Shown here piece by piece: positions 5,170-6,161 of a stretch of DNA of 6,161 bases (position 1 is its first letter; the number at the start of each line of letters is the position of its first letter). Origin of the DNA: an uncultured Halomicronema sp. (GTDB taxonomy: Bacteria; Cyanobacteriota; Cyanobacteriia; Phormidesmidales; Phormidesmidaceae). The DNA lies in NCBI GenBank assembly GCA_937897665.1, contig CALCPB010000599.1:1-6161 (forward strand), read 5' to 3'. The notes under the pieces are model-generated. The model worked only from the letters and a program-made list of their open reading frames with translations. It did no database searches and was not told the DNA's origin. Both the position numbers and the translations under genes were made by a program.

Positions 5170-5868
5170 ATGAACAAAATCACCTTGAGTTACCGTCGTG
5201 TCATGAGCTTTGTAGCACTCATGCTGGGCACTGGGCTTTTACTATGGGGTCAACCCTTGCTGGGCAGCCAGACCGCCATCATCGCGCCGCCACTAACTGA
5301 GATCGCCCCCCGAGATACGCCGCCTCAAGTCCTCGCTGACGAGCCCAGCCTGGACCATGCGGCCGCCCTGACTGAGCTGCAAACCACCCTGAGATTTCAA
5401 GACGAACCGCTTAATCCACGAGCCGTCGCCGCTTTGATTCCCTGGCTATCGGACACGCTGCCGGGGGCGATCGCGGTGGATATCGAGGGCACTACATCGG
5501 ATACCAATCAGTTTTATGGCGAACTGTCGGAGTTCAGCAATGGGCGCGTGATCGCCGAGTGGACGACCGGTGACGAACGCCGGTTTGTCGGTTATCAGTC
5601 TGTCGGGGTATTAGACAACGGCACCCATGCCCTGCGCACCTGGGTCAATACCGGCGGTTCAGGAGTCTTTCCGTTTTTGATGCTGCTCAGCTTTGACGTC
5701 GATACCGAAATTCACGATGGCGAACCCCGGCAGCGCTTGATCATGACGCGGCGCGGGGAGTTTGTGCTCGGGGGTGGCTACGACGGTGAGATTACCGTTT
5801 CAGGTAATACCCTCACCCTTACCCCAGCCCCCAATGGCGACTCTAGCGTCACCGTCCTAGTCGAATAG
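5170..5868 (+). CDS. Membrane-targeted or exported protein of unknown function (232 aa)
   Basis: I do not recognise a family. The N-terminus has a basic stretch (MNKITLSYRR) followed by a hydrophobic segment at about 11-32 (VMSFVALMLGTGLLLWGQPL), which is a signal peptide or single anchor. A cleavage site near GSQTA (32-36) is possible but does not fit the usual small-residue rule well, and there is no lipobox cysteine. A Pro-rich linker (about 37-60) precedes a mainly polar region. From about 101 on, alternating hydrophobic and polar residues and many Gly/Asp/Asn/Thr suggest a beta-rich domain, ending DSSVTVLVE. The protein contains no cysteine at all. The ATG at 5170 gives a complete signal sequence; ATG at 5203 is a less likely alternative. 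It contains one HIP1 octamer, and its base use resembles its neighbours, so it looks native. Divergent placement from the EF-G-like gene gives no clear functional link. Confidence 0.8.
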   Translation: MNKITLSYRRVMSFVALMLGTGLLLWGQPLLGSQTAIIAPPLTEIAPRDTPPQVLADEPSLDHAAALTELQTTLRFQDEPLNPRAVAALIPWLSDTLPGAIAVDIEGTTSDTNQFYGELSEFSNGRVIAEWTTGDERRFVGYQSVGVLDNGTHALRTWVNTGGSGVFPFLMLLSFDVDTEIHDGEPRQRLIMTRRGEFVLGGGYDGEITVSGNTLTLTPAPNGDSSVTVLVE

Positions 5869-5954
5869 CCTCGTAAGGATATTCAGCAGTCAGCATCTTA
5901 GGAACAAGGATTATATAAATTCCGCAATTTGGCCTGAGGTACAGCGGGAGCACA

Positions 5955-6047
5955 TTTCCCCTCCTCGGAGGGGCTAGCGGGGTGGGTTGACCATGAGTGC
6001 TGGGGATCGAACCCACCCCGCCTACGGCACCCCTCCCGAAAGGGAAA
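5955..6047. repeat. GC-rich nested inverted repeat, probable dispersed cyanobacterial repeat
   Basis: Several symmetric layers are centred near 6000. The core is a perfect 12-bp inverted repeat, GCGGGGTGGGTT (5977-5988) with AACCCACCCCGC (6010-6021). Outside it GGAGGGG (5967-5973) matches CCCCTCC (6030-6036), and outermost TTTCCC (5955-5960) matches GGGAAA (6042-6047). Competing local hairpins also exist: CCCCTC/GAGGGG across 5958-5973, and TCCC-GAAA-GGGA at 6034-6045, closed by a GNRA-type loop. Such stacks of GGGTGGGTT/AACCCACCCC and CCCTCCC resemble intergenic repeats I associate with filamentous cyanobacteria, but that is from memory. It carries no coding capacity. It could form a cruciform or a stable RNA. 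Confidence 0.65.
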
Positions 6048-6108
6048 AAACTGACACATGATTAAATTACCGATCCTTAGCACTCAGCATACACACAACA
6101 ATCGGCCA

Positions 6109-6126
6109 GATCGGCGGTAGCCGATC
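6109..6126. other. Small perfect hairpin near the right edge
   Basis: GATCGGC (6109-6115) and GCCGATC (6120-6126) are exact inverted repeats around GGTA. A further ATCGGC copy sits at 6101-6106, so the left arm is partly duplicated. No T run follows on either strand, so this is not a standard terminator. It may be part of the repeat-rich right end or a regulatory site for a gene beyond the window. Confidence 0.35.
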
Positions 6127-6161
6127 AGCAGATTTAACCAGAGATCGGGAGAGCGTAGTGG

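Larger units (their letters stand above)
5869..6161. other. Right-end region without a convincing gene
   Basis: The 293 bases after the last gene contain no ORF with coding character on either strand; a 61-codon minus-strand reading frame runs through the inverted repeat and looks accidental. The region starts AT-rich (5900-5935), passes through a GC-rich nested inverted repeat (5955-6047), and ends with a small hairpin (6109-6126). No T-tailed terminator for the 5170-5868 gene is visible. Near-identical 12-base words, AGCAGTCAGCAT (5885-5896) and AGCACTCAGCAT (6079-6090), flank the repeat. A promoter for a gene beyond the right edge could lie here but cannot be identified. Confidence 0.5.

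Noticed and set aside
5985..6015. On the minus strand GGTTCGATCCCC looks like a tRNA T-arm.
   Set aside because: The adjoining bases do not complete a T stem of five pairs, no matching acceptor arm, D arm or anticodon arm lies upstream, and the word is explained by the inverted repeat core.
5898..6083. A 61-codon minus-strand ORF.
   Set aside because: Much of it is the nested inverted repeat, and the translation looks like read-through of repeat DNA.

Overview
The window reads as chromosomal DNA of a cyanobacterium. It holds eleven copies of the octamer GCGATCGC (HIP1), an oligomer strongly over-represented in many cyanobacterial genomes. It also encodes the variable chain of ferredoxin-thioredoxin reductase, a protein confined to oxygenic phototrophs, and a cobalamin-type decarboxylase of the kind cyanobacteria use to make pseudocobalamin. 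The genus cannot be fixed from the sequence. Composition is moderately GC-rich inside genes and AT-richer in the leaders near positions 93-260 and 5020-5165.

Layout. A strong intrinsic terminator (49-92) closes a plus-strand transcription unit that lies to the left of the window. After a roughly 240-base leader with a perfect small palindrome come the nucleoid protein HU (336-611) and, 15 bases later, a threonine-phosphate decarboxylase (627-1739) that must begin at a non-ATG codon. A 77-residue protein of unknown function follows (1868-2101, plus strand). Convergent to it, on the minus strand, are ftrV (2360-2596) and an elongation factor G-like GTPase (2871-4901). Divergent from that GTPase, across an AT-rich gap, is a plus-strand gene for a membrane-targeted or exported protein of unknown function (5170-5868). 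The right end (5869-6161) has no convincing gene and carries a GC-rich nested inverted repeat that looks like a dispersed cyanobacterial repeat.

How the parts relate. The genes touch nucleoid structure (HU), corrinoid nucleotide-loop synthesis (CobD), light-linked thiol redox control (FtrV) and a translation-factor paralogue. They do not form one pathway. Only HU-CobD is spaced like an operon. No phage, transposase, CRISPR, toxin-antitoxin or defence genes are visible, and I see no strong evidence of a new multigene system. The points most worth a second look are the hairpins between genes (three of them are better paired as plus-strand RNA than as minus-strand RNA), the EF-G paralogue lacking the usual catalytic His, the two uncharacterised proteins, and the nested repeat at the right end.
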